From assembly GCF_000511385.1 (NCBI RefSeq), contig NC_023137.1, positions 557,501-621,500 on the forward strand: a stretch of DNA of 64,000 bases. The letters are read 5' to 3'. The notes under the pieces are model-generated. The model ran no database searches. It was given only the letters and a program-made list of their open reading frames with translations, and was not told the DNA's origin. The position numbers were made by a program, and so were the translations under genes. Below, piece by piece: positions 44,290 to 53,030 of this stretch. How positions within the stretch are numbered: position 1 is the first letter of the stretch; every line of letters begins with the position of its first letter. The DNA is from Phaeobacter gallaeciensis DSM 26640 (GTDB lineage Bacteria; Pseudomonadota; Alphaproteobacteria; Rhodobacterales; Rhodobacteraceae).

Positions 44290-45401
44290 CAGCGCAACCG
44301 TCCAGGGCTGAGAGCGGCCAGCGTGGTCGCGTCGATCTCCGGAGGCTCACCGGTGATGAGATCGGCAATCAACCGCCCGGCAGCGGGGCTGGACTGCACG
44401 CCGTATCCCCCCTGACCCGCACACCAGACAAAGCTGGGCTGATCCGGGTCGGGACCCATCACCGGCACACCGTCAGCGACAAAACTGCGCAGACCCGCCC
44501 AGTTGTGCTCTACCCGCGTGACAGGCTCGCTGACCATGTCTTCGTACCGGGCCAGCCCCTCGGCCAGCACCATATCATCAGCATAGGCATCATGCGGCGC
44601 GACCGGATCGGCATCGGCGGGAGAGACCAGCAGCTTGCCCGCATCGGGTTTTGCATACCAGCATTCCCCCACCCCCATGATCATCGGCCAGCGGGTGACA
44701 TCGTGGCCACCGGGGGCAGGCAGCCGCGCCATGGAGCGGCGTTTGGGTTGCAACCCAATCGGGGGGAGACCCGCCAGCGCGGCGATCTCATCGGCCCAGG
44801 CACCGGCGGCATTGACGATATGGCGGCTGCGCAGGGTTTCGGTGGTTCTGCCAGTCCCCGTGCCGGTGGCGACGTCAACCTCCCAAAGATCATCCGCAAC
44901 GCTATGGCGGATGGCTGTGACCTGCGCATCGGTGCGGATCCTGCCACCGTGGCTGCGCGTGACCTTGGCGAAATCCTGCAGCAGGCGATCGGCGTCCAGA
45001 TCTTCGGCGGTGTCGTGATAGGCGGCAAAGCCTACTGCGGCGGGGTTCAGAATCGGCACCATCTCCAGCGCCTGTTCCACGGGAATCTCAGTCAGCGACA
45101 GGGCGGCGCAGTCCGCAGCAAATTCCTCTGCCTGATCAGAGCCTGCAACCAGCATCATGCCGCGCGGGCTGAGATAGCCATTGCTGCGATGATGGGCCTC
45201 GCTGGCCTGCGTCAGCACCTGCACCGGGCCGGGGCCGTAGTGGGCCTCGAACATCGCGGCAGAACGTCCCGAAGAGTGATAGCCAAGCGCGCTCTCGCTC
45301 TCCAGCACGAGGGTGCTGCGTCGGGGGCTGAGCGCGGCTGCGGCGCTAAGACCTGCAAGCCCGCCGCCGATGATCAGCACATCGGGGATCTGATCGCTCA
45401 T
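44289..45401 (-). CDS. FAD-dependent oxidoreductase of the D-amino-acid oxidase (DAO) family
   Basis: 370 aa. ADP-binding motif IIGGGLAGLSAAAALS is near the N-terminus, and GVQSSPAAGRLIADLI at the C-terminus closes the FAD site. HSSGRSAAMFE follows the first domain, where related glycine/D-amino-acid dehydrogenases have GNSSRS-like sequence. It oxidises an amine or amino acid, with oxygen or a quinone as acceptor. It overlaps both neighbours: 4 nt with the aldo/keto reductase and 1 nt with the DUF938 gene. There is no signal peptide, so it acts in the cytoplasm. Confidence 0.88.
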   Translation of the reverse strand: MSDQIPDVLIIGGGLAGLSAAAALSPRRSTLVLESESALGYHSSGRSAAMFEAHYGPGPVQVLTQASEAHHRSNGYLSPRGMMLVAGSDQAEEFAADCAALSLTEIPVEQALEMVPILNPAAVGFAAYHDTAEDLDADRLLQDFAKVTRSHGGRIRTDAQVTAIRHSVADDLWEVDVATGTGTGRTTETLRSRHIVNAAGAWADEIAALAGLPPIGLQPKRRSMARLPAPGGHDVTRWPMIMGVGECWYAKPDAGKLLVSPADADPVAPHDAYADDMVLAEGLARYEDMVSEPVTRVEHNWAGLRSFVADGVPVMGPDPDQPSFVWCAGQGGYGVQSSPAAGRLIADLITGEPPEIDATTLAALSPGRLR

Positions 45402-46363
45402 GCCTGTTCCTCCAGTCGGTCTGTAGCTGGCGCCGGACGTGGCGACAGCGCTGAGATGCGGTCATAAAGTGTGGGCGTCATCTCGATATCCAGCGCTGCC
45501 AGCGAGGGGCGCAACTGCTCAAGCGTACGGGCAGAGACAATCGGCGTCACCTGCGCGCCATAGCCCGCCGCCCAGGCCACAGCGAGGCTCGCAGGCTCCC
45601 CCCCCAACTCCGCAGCCAGTTCAGCAAGGGCGCTGGCACTGTCCAGCATCCAGCGTTGGCCATAGCGCTCGCGGTAGCGGGGATCCTCATCCAGCCGTCC
45701 CCGGCTGCCGCCATCGGTTGTTTCATCCGCACGACCCGAAGTATATTTCCCGGTCAGCATCCCGCCGCCTAGCGGGGAATAAGGGGCAACGGCAATGCCC
45801 TGATCGGCGCACATCGGCAGGATCTCGACCTCGGCCTGCCGTTTGATGAGCGAATACATCGGCTGCAGGATCGCCGGGCGCAGATCGAACTCCTGCCCGA
45901 TCATGATCATCTTCATCACCTGCCAGGCAGCAAAGTTTGACAGGCCGAGATAGCGAAACTGCCCTGCCGCGCGCAGCTCGGCCAGGCAGGCAAGCGTCTC
46001 GCGCAGATCGGTTTCTTCATCGTAGCGGTGCAGATACAGGATATCGACCATATCCTGCCCCAGTCGCGCGCGCGACTGATCCAGTTGGCGGCGGATATTC
46101 TCGGCGCCGGCGCCACCGGTATAGGCGACCTTGGTGGCGATCAGCAGGCTGTCGCGGGCGTCCCGGATCAACTGGCCGAGGATCTCCTCGCTCTGGCCGT
46201 CGGTATAGACCCAGGCGGTATCAAAATGGGTGATCCCGGCGGCGCGGCAGGCGTCATACATGGCGGCGGATTGTTCGGCATTGGCGCGGCCGCCAAACTG
46301 CATTGTGCCAAAGGCAAGGGCGCTGGCTGGGGTGCCATCAAGGCTGATCAGATTGGTGCTCAT
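45398..46363 (-). CDS. Aldo/keto reductase
   Basis: 321 aa from ATG 46363 (MSTNLISLDG); a start at 46405 would add 14 residues and is not supported. It is a TIM-barrel NADPH-dependent oxidoreductase with the catalytic tetrad visible: D and Y in DTAWVYTDG, K in IATKV and H in LYLHR. The cofactor-binding end has TPIVSARTLEQL. It resembles the general stress/YajO-like group. It is the first gene of a three-gene operon and overlaps the DAO-family oxidase by ATGA. A shared substrate is likely but not known. Confidence 0.88.
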   Translation of the reverse strand: MSTNLISLDGTPASALAFGTMQFGGRANAEQSAAMYDACRAAGITHFDTAWVYTDGQSEEILGQLIRDARDSLLIATKVAYTGGAGAENIRRQLDQSRARLGQDMVDILYLHRYDEETDLRETLACLAELRAAGQFRYLGLSNFAAWQVMKMIMIGQEFDLRPAILQPMYSLIKRQAEVEILPMCADQGIAVAPYSPLGGGMLTGKYTSGRADETTDGGSRGRLDEDPRYRERYGQRWMLDSASALAELAAELGGEPASLAVAWAAGYGAQVTPIVSARTLEQLRPSLAALDIEMTPTLYDRISALSPRPAPATDRLEEQA

Positions 46364-46504
46364 GTGCCGCAGCGTGGCACGAGTGGGCCGCAACCAAAAG
46401 CGCAAAATGTCAGATATTGGCGCAAAGATAGCTGCGGGAAAACCCGCGTTCCGCCTATCATAATCGTGAGTGGCAAAGCCCCGGTGCGCGGGGTAGGGGA
46501 AAGT

Positions 46505-47116
46505 ATGTTTGATTCAAAAATCCGCCCGCTGATTGATCCGATGTTGAACGCGCAGGGGCAGGTGATCGCCCGCGCCGGCATTAGCGCCAATCAGGTGACG
46601 CTGCTGGGGCTGGCGCTGGGGCTGCTGTCGGCGGGGATGATCGCCTGCGGTCTGTTTGCGTTGGCGCTGCTGCCGCTGCTGCTGTCGCGGCTGGCGGATG
46701 GTCTGGATGGAGCGGTGGCCCGTGCCGGTGAACCAAGTGATTTTGGCGGCTATCTCGATATCACCTGCGATTTCCTGTTCTACGGCGCGGTGCCCTTTGC
46801 CTTTGTGCTGGCGGATCCGGGCCAGAATGGGGTGGCGGGCGCCTTCTTGCTGATGACGTTTTATGTGAACGGCACCAGTTTTCTGGGCTACGCGGTTCTG
46901 GCAGAAAAGCACAAGATGAAGAGCACGGCGCGCGGGGTGAAGACGCTTTACTTCACCGGGGGCCTGTTGGAGGGGGCGGAGACCATTGGCTTCTTCGTGC
47001 TCCTGTGCCTGCTGCCGGATTGGTTTGCGCCGATGGCCTGGGTGTTTGGCGCGCTGTGTTTGGTGACCGCCAGTTCCCGCATGCTGCTGGCGCTGCGGGT
47101 GTTTCATCGCGACTGA
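46505..47116 (+). CDS. CDP-alcohol phosphatidyltransferase family protein
   Basis: 203 aa from ATG 46505, preceded by AGGGGAAAG. It is an inner-membrane enzyme with about five helices. The family signature is complete: DG in LDGAVAR, then G after eight residues and D-x3-D in GYLDITCD (pattern DGxxARx8GxxxDxxxD). It transfers a phosphatidyl or similar group from a CDP-alcohol to an acceptor alcohol to make a phospholipid or headgroup. The exact acceptor cannot be read; it is shorter than most PgsA proteins only slightly. It is divergent from the aldo/keto reductase. A copy of the 24-nt motif follows its stop by 26 nt. Confidence 0.9.
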   Translation: MFDSKIRPLIDPMLNAQGQVIARAGISANQVTLLGLALGLLSAGMIACGLFALALLPLLLSRLADGLDGAVARAGEPSDFGGYLDITCDFLFYGAVPFAFVLADPGQNGVAGAFLLMTFYVNGTSFLGYAVLAEKHKMKSTARGVKTLYFTGGLLEGAETIGFFVLLCLLPDWFAPMAWVFGALCLVTASSRMLLALRVFHRD

Positions 47117-47141
47117 GGTCCTGAGCCGCGCCCTAGGATTT

Positions 47142-47165
47142 TGAGTATTTTTGAAAAGGTGACAG
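47142..47165 (+). repeat. Single copy of the 24-nt TGAGTATTT-N3-RAAAGRTGACAG motif
   Basis: The sequence fits the consensus of the other copies (38549-38609 and 50483-50506). It lies 25 nt after the phosphatidyltransferase stop in the sense direction. Confidence 0.8.
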
Positions 47166-47223
47166 GCGCAGGTCATTTGTCCCGGTGAGGCTTGCTCTCG
47201 CAGGTATCAATGATGATACCCAC

Positions 47224-47257
47224 GAAAAAAGGCCCGCCAAATGAGGCGGGCCTTTCG
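47224..47257. terminator. Rho-independent terminator between phosphatidyltransferase and BMP genes
   Basis: GGCCCGCC (47231-47238) and GGCGGGCC (47245-47252) form the core stem, with flanking CACGAAA/TTTCGTG able to extend it. Read on the minus strand it is followed by six T, so it ends the xdh/BMP transcript; on the plus strand three T follow. Confidence 0.9.
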
Positions 47258-47288
47258 TGTCATTACATCTTTGAAGAGGTGGCGCCGC

Positions 47289-48365
47289 TTATTGCGGGAT
47301 GTCGCCCTGAATGCCCTCGACGAAGAAGTTCATACCCGCCAGCGTGCCGTCATCAGCGGTTTCGCCTTCTGCCAGCCAGTCGGAGCCGTCCTGTTTTTTG
47401 ATCGGACCGGTGAAAGCATGGTAGGAGCCATCGGCCAGCGAGGCCTTCAGCGCCAGGGCTTCGTCCTTCACGGCGGCAGGAACCGCATCGGTGATCTCGC
47501 CGATTTTCACCATGCCGGCGCCGATGCCGTCCCAGGTGTCGGTGCTTTCCCAGCTGCCATCCATCACCGCCTGGGTGCGGGCGATGTAATAGGGTGCCCA
47601 GTCATCAATGATGGAGGAGACGCGGGGTTTCGGGCCATATTCCGCCATGTCGGAGGCCTGCCCGAAGGTATAGACATTGCCAGCGGCCTGCGCGGCGGCC
47701 TGCGGTGCGGTAGAGTCGGTGTGCTGCAGGATCACGTCGGCGCCCTGTTCGATCAGAACCTTGGCAGCGTCGGCTTCTTTGGCAGGATCAAACCAGGTGA
47801 AGGCCCAGACGATTTTGAACTCCACATCGGGGTTCACCTTCTTGGCGTGGAGATAGGCCGAGTTGATGCCGCGGATCACTTCGGGGATCGGATAGGAGCC
47901 GATGTAGCCGACGATATTGCTCTCGGTGAGATTGCCCGCGATGTGGCCCTGCACCGCGCGCCCTTCGTAGAAACGGGCCGAGTAGGTGGAGACATTGTCG
48001 GCGCGCTTATAGCCGGTGGCGTGCTCGAATTTCACATTGGGAAATTTCTTGGCGACGTTGATGGTCGGATCCATGTAGCCAAAAGAGGTGGTGAAGATCA
48101 GATCCGCGCCTTCCAGCGCCATCTGGGTCATCACACGCTCCGCATCGGGGCCTTCTGCCACGTTTTCGACGTAGACGGTTTCGACCTTGTCGCCGAATTC
48201 CGCAACCACGGCCTTGCGGCCCTGATCATGTTCGTAGGTCCAGCCACCATCACCCACCGGGCCCACATAGACAAATCCCACTTTGGTCTTGTCGTCTGCG
48301 GCCACGGCGCCGGTTGCCAGGCCAAGCGCCACTGCGGCGCTGGTCAGCAGTTTATTCAGTTTCAT
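47289..48365 (-). CDS. BMP family ABC transporter substrate-binding protein
   Basis: 358 aa with a Sec signal peptide (1-22, cut after GAVA). It belongs to the basic membrane protein (PnrA/Med) family: VGFVYVGPVGDGGWTYEHD, TSFGYMDPTINVAKKFPNV and NVSTYSARFYEGR. These proteins bind nucleosides or purine bases in the periplasm. The gene is the last of a run starting with xdhA, so a purine (xanthine, hypoxanthine or guanine) or nucleoside ligand is likely. It has its own Shine-Dalgarno (GGGGAG) and is preceded by a strong hairpin, so it may be expressed more strongly than the rest. A terminator follows. Confidence 0.93.
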   Translation of the reverse strand: MKLNKLLTSAAVALGLATGAVAADDKTKVGFVYVGPVGDGGWTYEHDQGRKAVVAEFGDKVETVYVENVAEGPDAERVMTQMALEGADLIFTTSFGYMDPTINVAKKFPNVKFEHATGYKRADNVSTYSARFYEGRAVQGHIAGNLTESNIVGYIGSYPIPEVIRGINSAYLHAKKVNPDVEFKIVWAFTWFDPAKEADAAKVLIEQGADVILQHTDSTAPQAAAQAAGNVYTFGQASDMAEYGPKPRVSSIIDDWAPYYIARTQAVMDGSWESTDTWDGIGAGMVKIGEITDAVPAAVKDEALALKASLADGSYHAFTGPIKKQDGSDWLAEGETADDGTLAGMNFFVEGIQGDIPQ

Positions 48366-48423
48366 CTTTACGGACTCCCCGTTTTGGTTGTTGTGCCCAG
48401 GAGAGGACCCTGGACAGAGGTTC

Positions 48424-48450
48424 CGCCACCCGCCAGATCAGCGGGTGGCG
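48424..48450 (-). promoter_or_regulatory. Ten-bp hairpin that encloses the permease stop codon
   Basis: CGCCACCCGC (48424-48433) and GCGGGTGGCG (48441-48450) are perfect arms around a 7-nt loop, and on the minus strand the loop holds the TGA stop (48438-48440) of the upstream permease. It lies 59-85 nt before the binding-protein start. Such hairpins often stop 3'-5' decay and allow separate control of binding-protein mRNA. No T-tract follows, so simple termination is unlikely. Confidence 0.65.
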
Positions 48451-49358
48451 TGGAAATTGCGGCCAAGGGCGGCGGGTGCGCTGCTCTTGTCCGCGGAAAG
48501 AATAACAAGCACGATAATGGTGATCACATAGGGCGACATTGCCAGATACTCGACCGGGATGGCAACGCCTGCGGCCTGCAGATTGAGCTGCACCACAGTG
48601 ACCCCGCCGAAAAGATAGGCACCCAGCAGCGCGCGCCATGGCTTCCAGCTGGCAAAGACCACCAGCGCAAGTGCAATCCAGCCGACACCGGCGGTCATGC
48701 CTTCGGTCCATTGCGGCACCCGGATGAGGCTGATGTAGGCGCCGCCGACGCCGGCACAGGCCCCACCAAACAGGATCGCCATCAGGCGGATCCGGATCAC
48801 CTTGTACCCCAACGCATGGGCGGCGTCGTGATTTTCACCCACCGCCCGCAGCACCAGCCCGGCGCGGGAAAACTTCAACAGCGCCCAGACAGCGGCGGTG
48901 AGCGCGATGCCGAAATAGAGGATGATATCATGGCCAAAGAGGATCGGCCCTACCACCGGTAGATCGCTCAAGACGGGGATATGGATAGCGCCCATTTGCG
49001 GCGGCTTCACCCCGACATAGGATTGCCCCATCAGGGCCGACAGCCCCAGACCAAACAGCGTCAGCGCCAGACCAGAGGCGACCTGATTTGCCTTGGCAAA
49101 CTGGGTCAGGAAACCGAACAGCACCGACAGTGCCGCCCCGGCAATGGCAGCAGCAAAGAAGCCCAGCAGGGGAGAGCCGGTCTCAACTGCGGTGGCGAAA
49201 CCTGCGATGGCGCCGGTGATCATCATGCCCTCGACGCCAAGGTTCAGAACGCCGGATTTCTCCACCACCAATTCGCCAATGGCAGCGATCAGGATTGGGG
49301 TGGCCGCCACCATCAGCGAGGCGACAAGGAGGACGGGATTGATTGCAGAAAGATCCAT
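48438..49358 (-). CDS. Nucleoside-type ABC transporter permease, second subunit
   Basis: 306 aa with about eight to ten helices of the RbsC/YufQ fold. It begins MDLSAINPVLL, one base after the stop of the first permease. GEngIVNLGVEG-type sequence is seen as EKSGVLNLGVEGMMITGA, the family signature, and a second conserved segment is GENHDAAHALGYKVIRIR near the ATPase contact. It forms the membrane part with the gene before it. The C-terminal codons and stop are built into a hairpin. Confidence 0.92.
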   Translation of the reverse strand: MDLSAINPVLLVASLMVAATPILIAAIGELVVEKSGVLNLGVEGMMITGAIAGFATAVETGSPLLGFFAAAIAGAALSVLFGFLTQFAKANQVASGLALTLFGLGLSALMGQSYVGVKPPQMGAIHIPVLSDLPVVGPILFGHDIILYFGIALTAAVWALLKFSRAGLVLRAVGENHDAAHALGYKVIRIRLMAILFGGACAGVGGAYISLIRVPQWTEGMTAGVGWIALALVVFASWKPWRALLGAYLFGGVTVVQLNLQAAGVAIPVEYLAMSPYVITIIVLVILSADKSSAPAALGRNFHATR

Positions 49359-49359
49359 G

Positions 49360-50442
49360 TCACACCACCTCGGGTTTGCTCAGCGCAATGCGGAAATTGG
49401 TCAGGAGGTCGAAGGCCAGCAGGAAAAACAGCAGCATCCCCTGAAACACCTGGATCGCAGCTGAGGGCAGGCCCATGTTAGACTGGGCGATATCGCCACC
49501 GATATAGGTCAGGGCCATCAAACCACCGGCCAGCAGGATGCCGACAGGGTGCAACCGGCCCAGAAAGGCGACAATAATGGCGGTAAACCCGTAGCCCACG
49601 TTGAAATCGATGGAGATCTGACCGGAGGGGCCGGAAACTTCAAACAGGCCCGCAAGACCCGCCAGCGCGCCGGAGGTGCCAAGGCAGAACAGCACCAGGC
49701 GGGTGGGGTTCACACCTGCAAACCGCGCTGCGCGGGGGGCCTCACCACTCAGGCGGATATGATAGCCCAGCATATGACGGTTGAGCAGCACATAGGCAAA
49801 GATCACCGCAATCAGCGCCGCCACAACACCCCAGTGCATGCCGGTGCCTGTGATCAGTTCGGCATTATGGGCGCTGTCCCAGGACTGCAGGTTGCGCGAG
49901 CCGGGAAAGCCGAAACCCTCGGGGTTTTTCAAGAGGCCAAGCGAGACAGAGGCGAGGAACTGTTCGGCCACATAGACCAGCATCAGCGATACCAGGATCT
50001 CATTGGTGCCAAAGCGGGTTTTCAGTACCGCGGGGATCATGGCCCAGACCCAGCCCCCCAATGCGCCTGCCACCACCATGAGCGGAAAGATCAGGGCCGA
50101 ATCCGACGGGTAGAAGGCAAGGCCCGCACCGGCGCCACAGATGGCGCCCATGATGTACTGGCCTTCAGCGCCGATGTTCCAGATCCCGGCACGAAAGCCC
50201 AAGGACAGGCCGATGGCGATCAACACAAGGGGCGCGCCCTTCACCAGCAGTTGCGGGCGGTAATAAAAGGCAAATTCGCCAAACAGCGGATCCCAGAAGA
50301 TGGTGCGGATTGCCGCCACGGGATCTTTGCCGAGCGCGGCAAACAGCAGCCCGCCCGCAATCATCGTCGCCAGCACCGCCACCAGCGGCGTTGCCATCGA
50401 CCAGACACGCGATGGCTGTGGTCTCTTTTCTAGCCGGATCAT
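49360..50442 (-). CDS. Nucleoside-type ABC transporter permease, first subunit
   Basis: 360 aa of the YufP-type permease family. The N-terminal helix is ATPLVAVLATMIAGGLLFAAL. Conserved NIGAEGQYIMGAI is the family signature, and GEAPRAARFAGVNPTRL is the cytoplasmic coupling loop. Compared with the second subunit it has an extra N-terminal helix. It starts 120 bp after the ATPase gene; this gap carries the 24-nt motif. Its ATG has AGGA directly upstream. Confidence 0.92.
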   Translation of the reverse strand: MIRLEKRPQPSRVWSMATPLVAVLATMIAGGLLFAALGKDPVAAIRTIFWDPLFGEFAFYYRPQLLVKGAPLVLIAIGLSLGFRAGIWNIGAEGQYIMGAICGAGAGLAFYPSDSALIFPLMVVAGALGGWVWAMIPAVLKTRFGTNEILVSLMLVYVAEQFLASVSLGLLKNPEGFGFPGSRNLQSWDSAHNAELITGTGMHWGVVAALIAVIFAYVLLNRHMLGYHIRLSGEAPRAARFAGVNPTRLVLFCLGTSGALAGLAGLFEVSGPSGQISIDFNVGYGFTAIIVAFLGRLHPVGILLAGGLMALTYIGGDIAQSNMGLPSAAIQVFQGMLLFFLLAFDLLTNFRIALSKPEVV

Positions 50443-50482
50443 TCCTATCGTTCCCCCCGGTCGCAGATCTGCGCCTGCGTGC

Positions 50483-50506
50483 CTGTCATCTTTCCAAAAA
50501 TACTCA
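50483..50506 (-). repeat. Single copy of the 24-nt TGAGTATTT motif on the minus strand
   Basis: Read on the minus strand it is TGAGTATTT-TTG-GAAAGATGACAG. It begins 56 nt after the stop of the ATPase gene in the sense direction, inside the xdh/BMP operon. It does not have an inverted partner. Confidence 0.8.
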
Positions 50507-50562
50507 CACTCCCGACCCGGCAGCCTGCGCTGCGGTTGGACTGCGTGCGCCCGGCCGCGAGG

Positions 50563-52080
50563 CTAGACATGCGCAACCTCCATGCCATGTGCACCCCCCA
50601 TCATGAGGCCAATTTCATCAACACTGAGACCCGCAGTTGGCCGCGGTGCGCTCAATCGGCCCTCGTTCAGGGCGGCGAAACTGTCGGCGATCTCCATCAG
50701 CTCATCCAGATCCTGACTGATGCAGATCACGGCGGTGCCCCCGGCGGCCAGATCCAGCAGCGACTGGCGGATCGCAGCAGCGGCGGCGGCATCCACACCC
50801 CAGGTTGGCTGGTTCACCACCAGAATTTCCGGGCGTTGTAGGACCTCGCGGCCAATGACGAATTTTTGCAGGTTGCCCCCGGACAGAGAGCGCGCGGCAT
50901 TCTCTGGCCCCGGTGTGCGGACGTCAAATTCCTTGATGACCTTCTCCGCAAACGCCTGTGCCAGCCCCCATCTGAGGAATCCCCGGCTCGCCAGCCCCTC
51001 GCGGGTGGCGGCGGTCAGCATGGCATTTTCCGTCAGGCTCATATCCGGGGCTGCGGCATGACCCAGACGCTCCTCCGGGGCGGCCAGAATCCCCAACCGG
51101 CGGCGCGCCACAGGGCCAAGGTTGCCAATCGGGGCGCCATCCAGGGTGACCGCATCGGCTGCAGTTGTGGTCTCGCCCGATAGCACGCCCAAGAGTTCAT
51201 CCTGACCGTTGCCCGCAACCCCGCCCACGCCGAGGATCTCTCCTTTGCGCACGGTCATATGCACGTTCTTCAACGCAGTTCCAAAGGCAGAGGGTGCAGG
51301 CACCGACAGCCCGCTGATATCCAGCGCTACCTCGCCAAGCGCGCGACCGGAGCGTTCCGGCGTCTGCAGCGCTGTGCCCACCATCATCTCTGCCATATCG
51401 CGGGCCGAGGTCTCGGAGGGCACGCATTCCCCCACATTTTTGCCCAGTCGCAGGATGGTGGCGTGATCACACAGCGTGCGGATCTCTTCCAGCTTGTGCG
51501 AGATATAGAGGATCGACGTGCCTTCGGACCGCAGCTTCTGCAGGGTCTGAAACAGGATCTCCACCTCCTGAGGGGTCAGCACCGATGTGGGCTCATCCAT
51601 GATCAGCAACTTCGGGTCCTGCAACAGGCAACGGATGATCTCCACCCGCTGACGTTCGCCCGCAGAGAGGTCGCCCACCGTGCGATAGGGATCCAGCGGC
51701 AGGCCATAGGTTTCCGAGACCCGCCGGATCTGGCTGGCCAGATCACGCATCGCAGGCGGGTTTTCCATGCCAAGGGCGATGTTTTCCGCCACGTTCAGCG
51801 CGTCAAACAGCGAAAAATGCTGAAAGACCATGGCAATGCCATCGGCGCGGGCCTGACGCGGCTCGCTTGGGGTATAGGGCTCTCCCCGCAACAGCATGCT
51901 GCCGCTGTCGGGTTTCACCAGCCCGTAGATCATCTTGACCAGCGTCGATTTCCCGGCGCCGTTTTCGCCGAGCAGGGCGTGAACCTCTCCCGCGCCGATA
52001 TCAAAGGAGACCGTATCATTGGCAACAACACCGGGATAGGCCTTCGTCAAACCTTGCAGGCTCAGGAGAGGTTGGGTCAC
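50563..52080 (-). CDS. Nucleoside-type ABC transporter ATP-binding protein (two ATPase domains)
   Basis: 505 aa from GTG 52080, which overlaps the xdhC stop as GTGA. The first ATPase domain (about 1-240) is complete: GENGAGKST, LSAGERQRVEI, MDEPTSVLTPQE and the SHK H-loop. The second (about 250-500) has the altered Walker A GVAGNGQ, LSGGNLQKFVIG, and NQPTWGVD in place of DE at Walker B, as usual in the RbsA/YufO group. It supplies energy for the two permeases downstream. Coupling to xdhC ties transport to xanthine oxidation. Confidence 0.93.
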   Translation of the reverse strand: MTQPLLSLQGLTKAYPGVVANDTVSFDIGAGEVHALLGENGAGKSTLVKMIYGLVKPDSGSMLLRGEPYTPSEPRQARADGIAMVFQHFSLFDALNVAENIALGMENPPAMRDLASQIRRVSETYGLPLDPYRTVGDLSAGERQRVEIIRCLLQDPKLLIMDEPTSVLTPQEVEILFQTLQKLRSEGTSILYISHKLEEIRTLCDHATILRLGKNVGECVPSETSARDMAEMMVGTALQTPERSGRALGEVALDISGLSVPAPSAFGTALKNVHMTVRKGEILGVGGVAGNGQDELLGVLSGETTTAADAVTLDGAPIGNLGPVARRRLGILAAPEERLGHAAAPDMSLTENAMLTAATREGLASRGFLRWGLAQAFAEKVIKEFDVRTPGPENAARSLSGGNLQKFVIGREVLQRPEILVVNQPTWGVDAAAAAAIRQSLLDLAAGGTAVICISQDLDELMEIADSFAALNEGRLSAPRPTAGLSVDEIGLMMGGAHGMEVAHV

Positions 52081-53027
52081 GCGCGTCTGTCCTTCTTCAA
52101 CTCGTCTGTGGCGCCCAGGCGCAAAAGCTCTGCCGCAACCCCCACCGCAATCATCTGCGGATGCTTGCCAAGGGCAGGATCGCCAATGGGGCAGGTCAGC
52201 CGGGCGATCTGATCCGGCCTGTGGCCCAGCTCTCTGAGCCGGGAGCGGAACCGCGCCCATTTGGTGGCCGATCCGATCACCCCGGCAAAGGCAAAGCCGC
52301 GCTGCAACAGGGCGTGGCATAGCGCCAGATCCAGTGCATGGGAATAGGTAAGCACCAAATGCTGCGCATTTTCAGGGGCATGGGGCACCAATGCCGCAGG
52401 CTCCGCTGCGGGCACGGTGGTGACATCGGTGGGGATATCAGAAGGGAAGCGTTCAGGCCCGGTATCGACCCAGGTGATATCCAGATTCGGCATCGGTGCC
52501 AGCACATCGACCAAGGCACGGCCCACATGGCCCGCCCCCCAGATCCACAGCGGGGTTTCGGGGTGATGTACAGGCTCCAGAAGCCAGCCATCGCTCAGCT
52601 GCGGATCGGGGCGTTGCCCCTGACTGCGGGCCAGCGCCAGTTTGCGCCGCAGGGCAAGCGGCGGTTCGCCCGTATCTGGTCTCAGTGCCCGCAGGATCAC
52701 CTCATCATCCTGATGCTCCACATCCTCGGCACGGTAAATCTCGCTCCAAAGGGTCACCGACCCGCCGCAGCATTGCCCCAGATCGGGGCCAAGCGCGCGG
52801 GTGGTCTGCTGCCGCATCCGTCCCGTCGCAAGCTGGGCGCGTGCTGCCTCAGCCGCTTCATGCTCCAATGCGCCACCGCCGATTGTACCGGCCTGACCGT
52901 CTTTCCAGATCAGCATAGCCGTGCCGACCTCGCGGGGAGAGGAGCCGCGGATGGCGGCAATCACCACCCGCACCACCGGTCCATGGGCCGCGATCCGGTG
53001 GCGCAGATCTTGCAGATCAAACCCCAT
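52077..53027 (-). CDS. xdhC: Xanthine dehydrogenase accessory protein
   Basis: 316 aa. XdhC binds molybdenum cofactor, supports its sulfuration and inserts it into the large subunit. Typical motifs are AAIRGSSPREVGTAMLIW, GTIGGGALEHEA and GPDLGQCCGGSV in the N-terminal XdhC/CoxI domain, and a Rossmann domain with WGAGHVGRALVDVL. It starts 3 bp after xdhB and overlaps the ATPase gene, so all are in one operon. Confidence 0.95.
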   Translation of the reverse strand: MGFDLQDLRHRIAAHGPVVRVVIAAIRGSSPREVGTAMLIWKDGQAGTIGGGALEHEAAEAARAQLATGRMRQQTTRALGPDLGQCCGGSVTLWSEIYRAEDVEHQDDEVILRALRPDTGEPPLALRRKLALARSQGQRPDPQLSDGWLLEPVHHPETPLWIWGAGHVGRALVDVLAPMPNLDITWVDTGPERFPSDIPTDVTTVPAAEPAALVPHAPENAQHLVLTYSHALDLALCHALLQRGFAFAGVIGSATKWARFRSRLRELGHRPDQIARLTCPIGDPALGKHPQMIAVGVAAELLRLGATDELKKDRRA

Positions 53028-53030
53028 CGC

